DNA of 64,000 nucleotides from the NCBI RefSeq assembly GCF_902859745.1, contig NZ_CADIJW010000014.1:55384-119383 (forward strand). Reading direction: 5' to 3'. Shown here one piece after another: positions 36,609 to 45,207 of this stretch. The translations under genes were made by a program, and so were the position numbers. Positions within the stretch are counted from its first letter, which is position 1. Each line of letters begins with the position of its first letter. This stretch comes from Achromobacter dolens (lineage in GTDB: Bacteria; Pseudomonadota; Gammaproteobacteria; Burkholderiales; Burkholderiaceae_B). Below the pieces are notes generated by a model. It was not told the DNA's origin. It ran no database searches and was given only the letters and a program-made list of their open reading frames with translations.

Positions 36609-37574
36609 ATGCGTATCTGTCTGTTCGCCTTGGATGGCGCTTTCGATACCGGCCTGACGGCGCTGCTGGACGTTTTCGACACCGCCAACGAACTGGCGTC
36701 GATGCAGTCGGACGCGCCCGCGCCGTTCGATGTGACGGTGGCAGGCGTGGGCCGGCGTATCCGCACCGCGCTGGGCCTTTCCATGGCGGTGCGACCGGCC
36801 GGCGAAGTGGCGCGGCCGGATTGGGTGGTGGTGCCGGCCTTGAATGCCAAGACGCCGCCCAGGCTGCTGGACGCACTGGTCCGGCCCGACGTGGTGCGCG
36901 CCAAGGCGCAGTTGCGCGCCTGGCATGGGCAGGGAATCGGGGTGGCCGCGGCGTGCATAGGAACCTTCGTGGTGGCCGAGAGCGGCGTGCTGGACGGGCG
37001 CGAGGCCACCACGACGTGGTCGCTGGCACCGCTGTTCCGTGAACGCTATCCGGCGGTCAGCCTCGATGACACGCGCATGATTGTTGCCGGCGACGGCGTG
37101 GTGACCGCGGGCGCGGCCATGGGGCACCTGGACCTGGCGCTGTGGCTGATGCGTCAGGCCAGCCCGCAGTTGGCGGAGAGGGTGGCGCGATTCCTGTTGA
37201 TCGACAACCGTTCATCACAGGCCCGATACATCATCCCCGACTTTCTGGCCCACGCCGACCCGCTGGTGGCGCGTTTCGAACGCTGGGCGCGCGAGAATCT
37301 GTCCAAGGGGTTTGCGTTGCAGGAGGCGGCCGAGGCGCTGCGCGTGCATCCAAGGACGCTGCAACGACGCACGGAAAGGGTCCTGGGCAAGTCGCCCCTG
37401 GCGTTCGTGCAGGACCTGCGGGTACAGCGTGCGCGGCAACTGGTGGCCAATGGTTGCGACCTGGATACCGTGGCGGCGCAGGTCGGTTACGCCGATACTT
37501 CGACTCTGCGCACTCTGTTGCGCAGAAAGCTCGGGCGCGGCATTCGGCAATTGCGGTGCGACGCCGGGGCCTGA
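36609..37574 (+). CDS. GlxA-family transcriptional regulator (DJ-1/PfpI + AraC)
   Basis: A 321-residue regulator with the same domain order as the one at 20551. The DJ-1/PfpI domain has Cys116 in AAACIGTFVVAESG, and the AraC domain (about 215-315) includes LQEAAEALRVHPRTLQRRTERVLG and CDLDTVAAQVGYADTSTLRTLLRR. It starts MRICLFALDG. The inverted repeat that touches the start codon suggests autoregulation. Sequence is well diverged from the other GlxA-type protein, so it is not a recent duplicate. Confidence 0.9.
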   Translation: MRICLFALDGAFDTGLTALLDVFDTANELASMQSDAPAPFDVTVAGVGRRIRTALGLSMAVRPAGEVARPDWVVVPALNAKTPPRLLDALVRPDVVRAKAQLRAWHGQGIGVAAACIGTFVVAESGVLDGREATTTWSLAPLFRERYPAVSLDDTRMIVAGDGVVTAGAAMGHLDLALWLMRQASPQLAERVARFLLIDNRSSQARYIIPDFLAHADPLVARFERWARENLSKGFALQEAAEALRVHPRTLQRRTERVLGKSPLAFVQDLRVQRARQLVANGCDLDTVAAQVGYADTSTLRTLLRRKLGRGIRQLRCDAGA

Positions 37575-37659
37575 GGCGCGCGGCCCTGGCGTGCCCAGGG
37601 TTTCTTGGTCGCGGCGCCCCGGGTTGGTCTACGCTTGAGGCCTGTTCCCGGAGAGAGTC

Positions 37660-38310
37660 ATGTCCAAGATCACCATCGATTTCGTGTCCGACGTAGCTTG
37701 TCCCTGGTGCGCGGTGGGCCTGGGCGGCCTGCTGGCCGCCATCGGGCGCGTACAGGACGAGGCCGAGGTCGAGCTGCATTTCCGGCCGTTCGAGCTGAAT
37801 CCCGACATGCCCAAGGGCGGGCAGAACACCATCGAGCGCCTGATGGCCAAGTATGGCTACAGCCGCGAGCAGGTGCAGGCCAATCGCAAGGTGATCAGCG
37901 AGCGCGCCGCGGCGGTCGGGATGCGCATGCGCATGGGCGACGACAATCGTTCGTTCAATACCTTCGATGCCCATCGCCTGCTGCACTGGGCCGGCCTGGA
38001 GGGCCAGGGCAGCCAGACGGCGCTGAAGAAACGCCTGCTGGAGACCTATCACTACGACAACCAGGACACCAGCGACGTCGAGGTGCTGGTGCAGGCGGCG
38101 GCGGACGCCGGGCTGGACGCGGCCCAGGCGCGCGCGGTGCTGGCCTCGGGCCGCTACAGCGAAGAGGTGCGCAAGGAAGAGGCCGAATGGCGCGACCGCG
38201 GCATCACTTCGGTGCCGTCGGTGATCCTGAACGGCAAGTACCTGGTGTCCGGCGGCCAGCCGGCCGACGTGTTCGAGCAGGCGCTGCGCCAGGTGGCACG
38301 CGAGGGGTGA
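37660..38310 (+). CDS. DsbA-family oxidoreductase (FrnE-like)
   Basis: A 216-residue thioredoxin-fold protein. The active site CPWC is at Cys14-Cys17 (DVACPWCAVGL), and the cis-proline loop reads ITSVPSVILNG near residue 183. No signal peptide is present, so it is a cytoplasmic FrnE-type protein, not a periplasmic DsbA. The helical insertion between the motifs is typical. The convergent region after it contains an imperfect GACGCGGTCT/AGACCGCCGCGTC hairpin (38325-38358). Confidence 0.92.
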   Translation: MSKITIDFVSDVACPWCAVGLGGLLAAIGRVQDEAEVELHFRPFELNPDMPKGGQNTIERLMAKYGYSREQVQANRKVISERAAAVGMRMRMGDDNRSFNTFDAHRLLHWAGLEGQGSQTALKKRLLETYHYDNQDTSDVEVLVQAAADAGLDAAQARAVLASGRYSEEVRKEEAEWRDRGITSVPSVILNGKYLVSGGQPADVFEQALRQVAREG

Positions 38311-38404
38311 GCGATGGGCGGCACGACGCGGTCTGCATGACCGGGAGACCGCCGCGTCATTGCCGCGCGACGGCCGTCCCGGGCTTTTCCATGCGGCGGC
38401 CGGC

Positions 38405-39670
38405 TCAGGCTTTCACGATCGGCGCGACGTCCAGCACGTACATCTGGCGTTCGCCTTCGTGCACTGAATCCACGCACACCTGCGTGCCGTCACGGCTCCA
38501 GCGCGGGTGCAGGTCACAGCGGTTTTCCTTGGACAGCGAAGGATCGGCGTAGAAGCTGCCGAGGTCGTGGCGCTGCCCGGTGCGCATGTCGTAGAGGAAC
38601 AGGATGCGCTCGTGGGTGAGCGGATCGGGATAGGTGTCGCTCAGCAGCCAGCGGCTGTCCACCGGTGAAAACGTCATGTGGCCGTTCTCGGTGAGGACGC
38701 CGTCGCCCACCACTTGCACCTGGCCGCCGTCGGCATCTTCGTACAGGTGGTAGTGGATGCGGCCGGCATGCGGTCCCCAGACGATGATCGAGCGGTCGTC
38801 GCGCCAGAGCGGATGCGAGATCTGGTATTCCGATTTCTCGTAGTCGAAGGTGCCGACGGCGGCCGGGTCGAAGTCGTCGGCCAGCTGCGGCAGCGGATGA
38901 TCGGAACACTCCAGCAGGCGCATGTCGCTGCCGTCCGGGTTCATGGTGATGAGGCGGTGCAGGAAGCAAGTCTCGTCCTCGACGCGCTCGGTCCAGCGAT
39001 GCAGGAACAGGATGCGCGTCGACGACGGGTTGACCTCGATGTGGCTGACCCAGTGGATGGCGCGTTCCATCGAGGCGCGCGGATGGAAGTTGCGCAGGTC
39101 GGCGTAGCTGACCAGCAGGCGGTGGGCGCCGCTGTCCAGATCGAGCGTGTGGATGCCGTCGTCGGCCGGCGCGTTGGCCACCGGCGCGGGCCCGTGTTCG
39201 CTGTAGCCGATGGTCTGGTGCGTGATGTAGAGCCGGCGGTAGTCCACGCACAGCGCGTAGCGGCTGTCGGGGGCGGCGACGTAGATCGGCAGCGGCAGGT
39301 AGCGCGTCTGGCCGGTGACGAGGTTGTGGACCGCCGAGCGGAATCCGGGATAGAAGCCGCCATCGTCGTCGCGCCGGCAGTTATAGATCAGCTGCGGCTC
39401 GGCCTGGCCATCCAGCCACTGCAGCTGGCAGCCCATCTGCCAGTTCCAGGCGGTGGTGGCGCCGACGGCGTGGTAGCGCTCGCCGTCGTGCAGGTCGAAG
39501 TAGCCGACCTCGGCGCGCAGCTCGGGCGTGAGCACGGCGTCCTTGACCGGCGCGCGGTTGGCCAGCAGATAGCGGCCGCCGCGATCCCAGACGGTCTTGT
39601 TGTAGTAGCCGAAGAAGTGATGGCCTGGCGGGCCGCCCAGGCGGCGGCAGGCGATGGCGGGAGTGGTCAT
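38405..39670 (-). CDS. Beta-propeller protein (oligogalacturonate lyase / TolB-like)
   Basis: A 421-residue soluble protein without signal peptide. It contains repeated propeller-blade patterns such as YFDLHDGERYH, HTLDLDSGAHRLL, SHPLWRDDRSIIVWGPHAGRIHY, HMTFSPVDSRWLLSD and HPRWSRDGTQVCVDSVHEGERQMYVLD. PD40/oligogalacturonate-lyase-like propellers look like this. The HHFFGYYNKTVWDR segment at residues 17-30 is distinctive for a conserved subgroup. Its minus-strand upstream neighbour is a Bug-family solute receptor (28-bp gap), suggesting handling of an organic acid or sugar acid. Enzymatic role unproven. Confidence 0.7.
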   Translation of the reverse strand: MTTPAIACRRLGGPPGHHFFGYYNKTVWDRGGRYLLANRAPVKDAVLTPELRAEVGYFDLHDGERYHAVGATTAWNWQMGCQLQWLDGQAEPQLIYNCRRDDDGGFYPGFRSAVHNLVTGQTRYLPLPIYVAAPDSRYALCVDYRRLYITHQTIGYSEHGPAPVANAPADDGIHTLDLDSGAHRLLVSYADLRNFHPRASMERAIHWVSHIEVNPSSTRILFLHRWTERVEDETCFLHRLITMNPDGSDMRLLECSDHPLPQLADDFDPAAVGTFDYEKSEYQISHPLWRDDRSIIVWGPHAGRIHYHLYEDADGGQVQVVGDGVLTENGHMTFSPVDSRWLLSDTYPDPLTHERILFLYDMRTGQRHDLGSFYADPSLSKENRCDLHPRWSRDGTQVCVDSVHEGERQMYVLDVAPIVKA

Positions 39671-39698
39671 GCGGTTCGTCTGTCTATGAAAAATGGGT

Positions 39699-40691
39699 TC
39701 AACCAGCGCTGATGTGCTCGGCCTCGATGACCTTGTTCCAGCGGGCGCGTTCGCGTTCGACGAAGGCGCGCGCCTCGGCGGGACTGTTGCCCACCGGCGT
39801 CATGCCCAGGTGCTCGAGGCCGGCGCGGAACTCGGGGTCGGCGTAAACGCGGCGCAGGTCGGCGCTGAGCTTGTCGATCAGCGCGTCCGGCACGTCCCTG
39901 CCGGCGGCCAGGGTGGTCCAGGAGGTCACGGTCAGGCCGGGCAGGCCGGCCTCGGCGGCGGTGGGCACGTCGGGCAGCGCGGGAGATCGCCTGGCGCCGG
40001 TGATGGCCAGGGCCTTGAGCTTGCCGGTCTGGATGTAGCCGATGGTGGTGGGCACGTTTTCGAACAGTAGCTGGATCTGGCCGCCGATCAGGTCGTTGAT
40101 GGCGGCGGAGCTGCCGCGATAGGGAATGTGCGCGATCGGGGCCTGCGCGGCCATTTTGTAGAGTTCGCCTACCATATGCACCGAGGAGCCGACGCCGGCC
40201 GAGCCGAAATGCAGGCTGTCGGGGCTGGCCTTGGCCTGGGCGGTCAGTTCGGCCAGGGTGTTGGCCTGGAGCGTCGGGCTGGCGACGACCACGTGCGGCA
40301 TCTCGGCGACGATGGTGATGATCTTGAGGGCCTCGGCCGGGCGGTAGTTCAGATGCTTGTAGACGCCATAGGTGGCGTGCAGGCCGATGGAGCCGAGCAG
40401 CAGGGTGTAGCCGTCGGGGTCGGATTCGGCGACGAATTTGCCGCCGATGTGGCCGCCGGCGCCGGGCCGGTTCTCGACCACGACCGGCTGGTTGTAGAGC
40501 TGGCCCAGGTACTTGGCCAGCAGCCGCCCCTGGATGTCGGAGCTGCCGCCGGCGGTGAACGGCACGATGATCCGTAACGGGCGGTCCGGATAATTGGCCT
40601 GGGCCAGGGCGGTCAACGGCAGGGCCGCGCTCGCCAGGGTCAGGCCAAGGGCTTGCAGGACGCGGCGGCGCCAGAGACGGCATGAATGCAT
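39699..40691 (-). CDS. Bug-family tripartite tricarboxylate receptor (TctC-like)
   Basis: A 330-residue periplasmic binding protein. A signal peptide (MHSCRLWRRRVLQALGLTLASAALPLTALA) precedes YPDRPLRIIVPFTAGGSSDIQGRLLA and VVVENRPGAGGHIGG, the hallmarks of Bug receptors, and the ELLYKMAAQ-like ligand-loop region. Bug proteins are strongly expanded in Bordetella and Achromobacter and bind carboxylates, amides or amino acids. No TctAB membrane genes are nearby. It is divergent from a LysR gene across a control region with a perfect palindrome. Confidence 0.93.
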   Translation of the reverse strand: MHSCRLWRRRVLQALGLTLASAALPLTALAQANYPDRPLRIIVPFTAGGSSDIQGRLLAKYLGQLYNQPVVVENRPGAGGHIGGKFVAESDPDGYTLLLGSIGLHATYGVYKHLNYRPAEALKIITIVAEMPHVVVASPTLQANTLAELTAQAKASPDSLHFGSAGVGSSVHMVGELYKMAAQAPIAHIPYRGSSAAINDLIGGQIQLLFENVPTTIGYIQTGKLKALAITGARRSPALPDVPTAAEAGLPGLTVTSWTTLAAGRDVPDALIDKLSADLRRVYADPEFRAGLEHLGMTPVGNSPAEARAFVERERARWNKVIEAEHISAG

Positions 40692-40798
40692 GGTATTTCC
40701 CCTACAGCGGTTGGTTTTTCGGTGGGGTGCGGGAGCAGGAGCACCCGAGGAGCCACGAGTGTAGGAGTCGCTAAGTATTTGAAAAAATTCTTTTTTCG

Positions 40799-40811
40799 GC
40801 ATAGTCTATGC
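40799..40811. promoter_or_regulatory. Palindrome between the Bug receptor and LysR genes
   Basis: GCATAGTCTATGC, a 13-bp palindrome (5-bp arms, 3-bp centre), lies 25 bp before the LysR ATG and about 108 bp before the receptor start, next to AT-rich sequence. Its position fits a LysR-type operator for both genes. Confidence 0.5.
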
Positions 40812-40835
40812 AAGTTTGCTATACCCTGTGACCCC

Positions 40836-41741
40836 ATGAGCCGACCGCTGAATTTCCGTCAGATCGAAGCCTTCCACGCGGTAATGCTGGCCGGCACCAC
40901 CACCGGCGCGGCGCAGATGCTGCGCACCACGCAACCGTCGGTGAGCCGCCTGCTGGCGCAGGCGCAGCAGGCCAGCGGCCTGAAACTGTTCGACATGGAG
41001 CGCGGCCGCCTGCGGCCGACGCGCGAGGCCAAGGACCTGTTCGATACGGTCAAGCGGCACTTCGTCGGCCTGGAACGCATCGAGGACCGCGTGGCCGCCA
41101 TGCGCCGCAGCGGCAGCGGGGTGTTGCGGCTGGCCTGCACGCCGGCGCTGGGCCTGGGCATGCTGCCCGGCGCGGTCGAGGAATTCGCGCAGCGCTATCC
41201 CGACGTGCACATCAACATGCAGACCGTGGGCAGCCAGTATCTGCGCGAGGGGCTGCTGCACGGCACCTACGATGTGGTGGTGACGACCGTGCCGCTGGAC
41301 GGCGCGCATCTGGCGCTGCAAAGCCTGCACGAAAGCGCGGCGGTCTGCGTGATGCGGCCGGACCATCCGCTGGCGGCGCTGCGGGCCATCGGCATCGCCG
41401 ACCTGAACGAGCGCCGGCTGCTGGTGCTGAACGCCGACGACGACGTCTACCTGCAATTGCGCGGCGCGATGCTGGCGCATCAGGTGCAGCCGGTGTCGGA
41501 AATCGAGACCACCTATTCATCGACGATCTGCGCGCTGGCCGCGGCCGGCACCGGCCTGGGAATCGTCAATCCGTATATCGCCGATGTCTTCGCGCAGCAG
41601 TTGGCGATACGGCCGTTCACGCCGAAGCTGCCGGTGCGCGTCTGCATGGCCTATCCGGCGCAGACGGCGCCTTCGGTGGTGACCGAGGCCTTCGTCGACA
41701 TCCTGACGCGGCGCTTCCACGATATGGCCGAGCCCGCCTGA
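40836..41741 (+). CDS. LysR-family transcriptional regulator
   Basis: A 301-residue regulator starting MSRPLNFRQIEAFHAVML. The helix-turn-helix (about residues 17-50) reads GTTTGAAQMLRTTQPSVSRLLAQ; the effector domain starts near 90. The GCATAGTCTATGC palindrome upstream suggests it controls itself and the divergent Bug receptor, a frequent pairing. Effector probably the receptor's ligand (inference). Confidence 0.92.
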   Translation: MSRPLNFRQIEAFHAVMLAGTTTGAAQMLRTTQPSVSRLLAQAQQASGLKLFDMERGRLRPTREAKDLFDTVKRHFVGLERIEDRVAAMRRSGSGVLRLACTPALGLGMLPGAVEEFAQRYPDVHINMQTVGSQYLREGLLHGTYDVVVTTVPLDGAHLALQSLHESAAVCVMRPDHPLAALRAIGIADLNERRLLVLNADDDVYLQLRGAMLAHQVQPVSEIETTYSSTICALAAAGTGLGIVNPYIADVFAQQLAIRPFTPKLPVRVCMAYPAQTAPSVVTEAFVDILTRRFHDMAEPA

Positions 41742-41831
41742 GGCCAGCTCGGCGGCCGCCGGGGAACGGCGGCGCCATCGGTGTTACTCAGCATGCGGCG
41801 CGCCCTGCGCCAGAAGAACAAGGAGACAGTC

Positions 41832-41903
41832 TTGAAGCTCGCCGCCATTCCTTGGGTTCCGGGTATCCGGCCCCGCCCGCGCGCCGCCGGAGGGGCGCGA
41901 TGA
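41832..41903 (+). CDS. Possible 23-residue leader peptide coupled to the glutamate-cysteine ligase gene
   Basis: A TTG-started frame (LKLAAIPWVPGIRPR...) is preceded by a good AAGGAG ribosome site (41819-41824). Its stop overlaps the next ATG as ATGA. The coupling geometry is exact, but a 23-codon frame can occur by chance in GC-rich DNA, and TTG is an uncommon start. Confidence 0.3.
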   Translation: MKLAAIPWVPGIRPRPRAAGGAR

Positions 41904-43378
41904 CGCCGCGCGCGGGACGCACGCTGGGGCTGGAGATGGAAATGGCGGTGGCGCGGCGCGATACCGGCGCCAGCCATGCGGTGGGCGGCTACTTCGAGAC
42001 GTTGGCCGCGATCAAGGCGGCGCGCGGCGAGGCGCCGGATCTGTCGCGCATCGGCGAGCGCGTCGTGGGCGTGTCGGTGGCGGCCGGCGAGAGCGGCCTG
42101 GACAACGGCTTCAATCTGCTCGAGACCGCGTTCGCGCCGGTGTCCGAGGACGACGGCGGGCTGGCCGAGCTGGCGCGGCGCGCCACGCGGGAGCTGCAGG
42201 ACGCCTGCCGCGCGCTGGAAGCGGAAGGCGCGGTGCTGCTGAATGCGTCGGAACATCCGGACTGCACGCTGGACCCGTCGTGGTACGCGACGGTGCACGT
42301 GCCTCGGCCGATCTACCGCGAGCTGGTGGGCCATCGTGAATGGCTGCATCGCGTGGGGATCGATGCGAAAGCCCAGAACAGCCCCTGCACGTCGGTGGAC
42401 GTGACCCAGGCGGCGCGCGCGCTCAATGTGGTGCTGGCGCTGGCGCCGGCCAGCATCGCGATCTTCGCCAATAGTCCGCTGGAGAACGGCCGCGCGACCG
42501 GCCTGAAGGAGAACCGGCTGACGGTGTGGGATCGCATGTTCCGCCATTCGCGCTACGCCGGCGACCACCACCTGCAGCGCCTGCCCGAACGGCCGTTCGT
42601 CGACCTGGGCGATTATTTCCGCTGGATGTTCGCGCCCGGCACCGCCAGCCGCTGCCTGCCGCTGGCGACGGAGGAAGGCTACAAGTCGGCCACCGGCGTG
42701 TACCTGCGTGGTTCGCCCTGCCTGTCGGCGTTCCTGGCGTCGGAGGGCTGGCCGGGCCTGCGCACGGACACCGGCGAGGAAGTCACCCTCGCGCCGCAGG
42801 GCGCGCATTTCGAGTATTCGCAGTTCGCGCATTTCCTCGATGCGCGCTGGCGCTACCGGCTGGCGACGCCGCCATCGCTGGAGGCGCTACGTGAAGCCTG
42901 GCGGCGGCCGGGCGGCATCGAGGAGCTGTACGCGCGCCTGGGTGCCAGCGGCTACATCGAAGGCCGCGCGCCGGGCGCTGGCTTCGCCGACGCGCAATTG
43001 CTGCGCGAGGCGGGGCGCGAGGTCGCGGCGACGCTGGTGATGGCGCCGTCCGCGTTGCAATTGGGGTTGATGCGCAACCTGCCACAAGCCGAGGATCTGC
43101 TGCGGTCTTGGGGCTGGCTGCGGCTGCGGGCCATGCGCGCCGACGCCATGCGCGACGCGCTGCACGATCCCGCGGTGCATGCGCTGGCCGGCGAGGTGCT
43201 GGCGGTGGCCGCGGGCGGGCTGGCGCCGCACGAGCGCCATTGGCTCGATTATGCGCATTACGCGGTGGATGCGCGCAGCAGCGGCGCGGACCGCCTGCTG
43301 CGCCTGTGGCGCGAGCTCGATGGCGATCCGCGCCGCCTGGCCAAGGTCTGCGAGGCCAGGGCGGTGGTGCCGCTCTGA
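41900..43378 (+). CDS. Glutamate-cysteine ligase family protein (GCS2)
   Basis: A 492-residue protein of the GCS2-type glutamate-cysteine ligase superfamily, which uses ATP to join a carboxylate to an amine. The nucleotide-binding start LGLEMEMAVAR is at residues 9-19; LLETAFAP and the ENRLTVWDRMFRHSRYAG region follow. The start at 41900 has GGAGGGG upstream. It may make gamma-glutamylcysteine for glutathione or be a related carboxylate-amine ligase; sequence alone does not separate these. It borders the T3SS island on the left. Confidence 0.75.
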   Translation: MTPRAGRTLGLEMEMAVARRDTGASHAVGGYFETLAAIKAARGEAPDLSRIGERVVGVSVAAGESGLDNGFNLLETAFAPVSEDDGGLAELARRATRELQDACRALEAEGAVLLNASEHPDCTLDPSWYATVHVPRPIYRELVGHREWLHRVGIDAKAQNSPCTSVDVTQAARALNVVLALAPASIAIFANSPLENGRATGLKENRLTVWDRMFRHSRYAGDHHLQRLPERPFVDLGDYFRWMFAPGTASRCLPLATEEGYKSATGVYLRGSPCLSAFLASEGWPGLRTDTGEEVTLAPQGAHFEYSQFAHFLDARWRYRLATPPSLEALREAWRRPGGIEELYARLGASGYIEGRAPGAGFADAQLLREAGREVAATLVMAPSALQLGLMRNLPQAEDLLRSWGWLRLRAMRADAMRDALHDPAVHALAGEVLAVAAGGLAPHERHWLDYAHYAVDARSSGADRLLRLWRELDGDPRRLAKVCEARAVVPL

Positions 43379-43413
43379 ATCGCCCGGCTGGCCCCGTGCG
43401 GGGCCGGCATCGT

Positions 43414-45207
43414 TCAGGCCAGTTGCGGTATCGGCCCCAGGCCGGGCGGCGGAACGTTGTCGACCAGCGCCAGCAGTTGGCGTTGCAGGCCATCGGGCGC
43501 GGCGCCGGTGCGCAGCGCCTGCTTTTCGCCGTCGGTCAACAGGCCCGCCAGGTCCGCCAGGCTGTCGCATTCCATCGAGTAGGCCTGATGCGTGCGCACC
43601 GCGATCTGCTCCAGCGACTTCCAGGCCGACAGCATGTGGGCCTGGTGCTGGACCTCGTCGCTGATGTTCGAGGTCAGCGTGCTGATGCCGCCGTGGAACA
43701 CCGGCAGCGCGTTCGGGCCGGCCGTCCAGATCTTCTGCTTGTCGGCGAAATCGGCGCCGGCCTGGTCGGGGTGGCTGGTGATCAGGTTGACGAAGAACGA
43801 TTTGATCTTGCCCAGCACGCCGGGCGTCGGCGCCTGCGGCGGGCCGCCGTGCATGATCTGGTAGGCCTTGCCGTTTTCGTCGAAGGTCAGCAGCAGGGTG
43901 CGGGCCTGCGTCTGGCCGAGCGCGTCGCCGGTCAGGGCGGTGGGCACGCCCTGCGCGTCCTTCGGATGGGTGAAGACCTCGGACGGCATGTTGCTGCCGA
44001 TGCCGCCATCGGCGTAGACCTTCTTGCCGCCGTCGGCCGTCTCCACCGACACCGCCTTGAACGCGATCGGGAACGACATCGACATGCGCGCGGCATAGGC
44101 GATCGGCATGTCCGGCGCGCTGTCGGCGTCGAAGTATTCCTCGACCTGGTCGGTCTTGTTCCAACCGGTGAGCGTCAGCTGCTTGAACTTGTCGGGCGCC
44201 AGCGTGTTCAGCAGCTTCAGGTCGCCGAACGTGATCATGCTGTCCTTGTGTTCCTGCTCGAAGTCCGGGAGCTGCTGCAGGCGGCTGAGGCGTTCGAGCT
44301 GGCGGTCGCTCAGCTGGCCCTGGCCGGCGAGCGCGACCAGCTTGTCCTGGAACGCATGGGTGTTCCAGTGCGTCGTCAGGTAGTCGTGCACGCTGCGCGC
44401 GGTGGTCTGGTCGACCACCTTCAAGGAAGCGACGGCGGGCGCGAGGCCGCCTTCCATCTTCAGGTCGGGATAGATGCGCGCCAGGTCGCCGCCGCCTTTG
44501 AGCGCATCGAGCATGCCCGGGCGGAACAAGGCGTCGGCCGGCCCCTGCTCGAACTGCGCGGCGCTCAGGCCCGCCGCCAGGCAGGTGGCGGTGAGGGCGC
44601 CGGCGGACGAGCCCGACAGGTGCTTGAGACCGGCCAGCATGCCGGTCTTTTCCATCTGGTCCAGGCCGGCGCTGTAGCCGATGCCCTTGGCGCCGCCGCC
44701 GCGCAGCGCCATGTTCTCGAGCTGCGGCGCGGGGCGGATGACGACGTACTTGTCGCCGCGCGGGATGATCTGCGGGCGGGTGTCGGCCTGCGGCAGGTTG
44801 GACATGAGTTCCGAGCGGGCCGCATCCACCTTGAGCCGGTCCAGCGCCATGGCGGCGGACTTGCCGGCGGATTTCATGGCGCTGGCGAAATCCTTGCCAT
44901 CGACCGAGCCGTCCTGCCTGCGCGGCAGCGCGTCGAAGGAGCGCTGGACGATGGACTCGAAGCGCGTCTGCACGTCGCCGGCGAAGCTCTCGATGCCCTT
45001 GGGGCCCATCATGTTGGCGAGCGCGCTAGTCTCCTGCATGAAGTACTGTTCGAACGAGCGCTTGGCCGCGTCGACGTGGGCGGCGTCGGTGTCGGGCGTG
45101 ACGAACAGGCCCTTGAGCTGGCCCAGCAGCGAGGTCGGCGCCTGTGCCGGCGGTTGCCATACGGAGGCCGCGGCGCTGTTCTGGATGGCGCTGGAGATAC
45201 CGTTCAT
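43414..45207 (-). CDS. axoU: ExoU-like T3SS effector, patatin phospholipase (AxoU-type)
   Basis: A 597-residue secreted toxin candidate. The N-terminal ~110 residues are Ala/Ser-rich and lack a signal peptide, as expected for a T3SS signal and chaperone site. The patatin domain has the oxyanion loop GGGAKG at 170-175, the nucleophile motif GSSAG (Ser201) and the catalytic Asp400 in DGGIG, the same layout as ExoU. The C-terminal ~150 residues should hold the membrane-targeting and ubiquitin-activated region. ExoU-like phospholipases destroy host membranes; AxoU has been described as an Achromobacter xylosoxidans T3SS effector. It overlaps its putative chaperone gene by ATGA. Confidence 0.88.
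   Translation of the reverse strand: MNGISSAIQNSAAASVWQPPAQAPTSLLGQLKGLFVTPDTDAAHVDAAKRSFEQYFMQETSALANMMGPKGIESFAGDVQTRFESIVQRSFDALPRRQDGSVDGKDFASAMKSAGKSAAMALDRLKVDAARSELMSNLPQADTRPQIIPRGDKYVVIRPAPQLENMALRGGGAKGIGYSAGLDQMEKTGMLAGLKHLSGSSAGALTATCLAAGLSAAQFEQGPADALFRPGMLDALKGGGDLARIYPDLKMEGGLAPAVASLKVVDQTTARSVHDYLTTHWNTHAFQDKLVALAGQGQLSDRQLERLSRLQQLPDFEQEHKDSMITFGDLKLLNTLAPDKFKQLTLTGWNKTDQVEEYFDADSAPDMPIAYAARMSMSFPIAFKAVSVETADGGKKVYADGGIGSNMPSEVFTHPKDAQGVPTALTGDALGQTQARTLLLTFDENGKAYQIMHGGPPQAPTPGVLGKIKSFFVNLITSHPDQAGADFADKQKIWTAGPNALPVFHGGISTLTSNISDEVQHQAHMLSAWKSLEQIAVRTHQAYSMECDSLADLAGLLTDGEKQALRTGAAPDGLQRQLLALVDNVPPPGLGPIPQLA

Noticed and set aside
20551-37574. The two GlxA-type regulators as a recent duplication
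   Set aside because: They share domain order and length, but the sequences are clearly different throughout.
43385-43413. Terminator between the ligase and the effector gene
   Set aside because: A GGCCCC/GGGGCC hairpin exists, but there is no T run on either strand.
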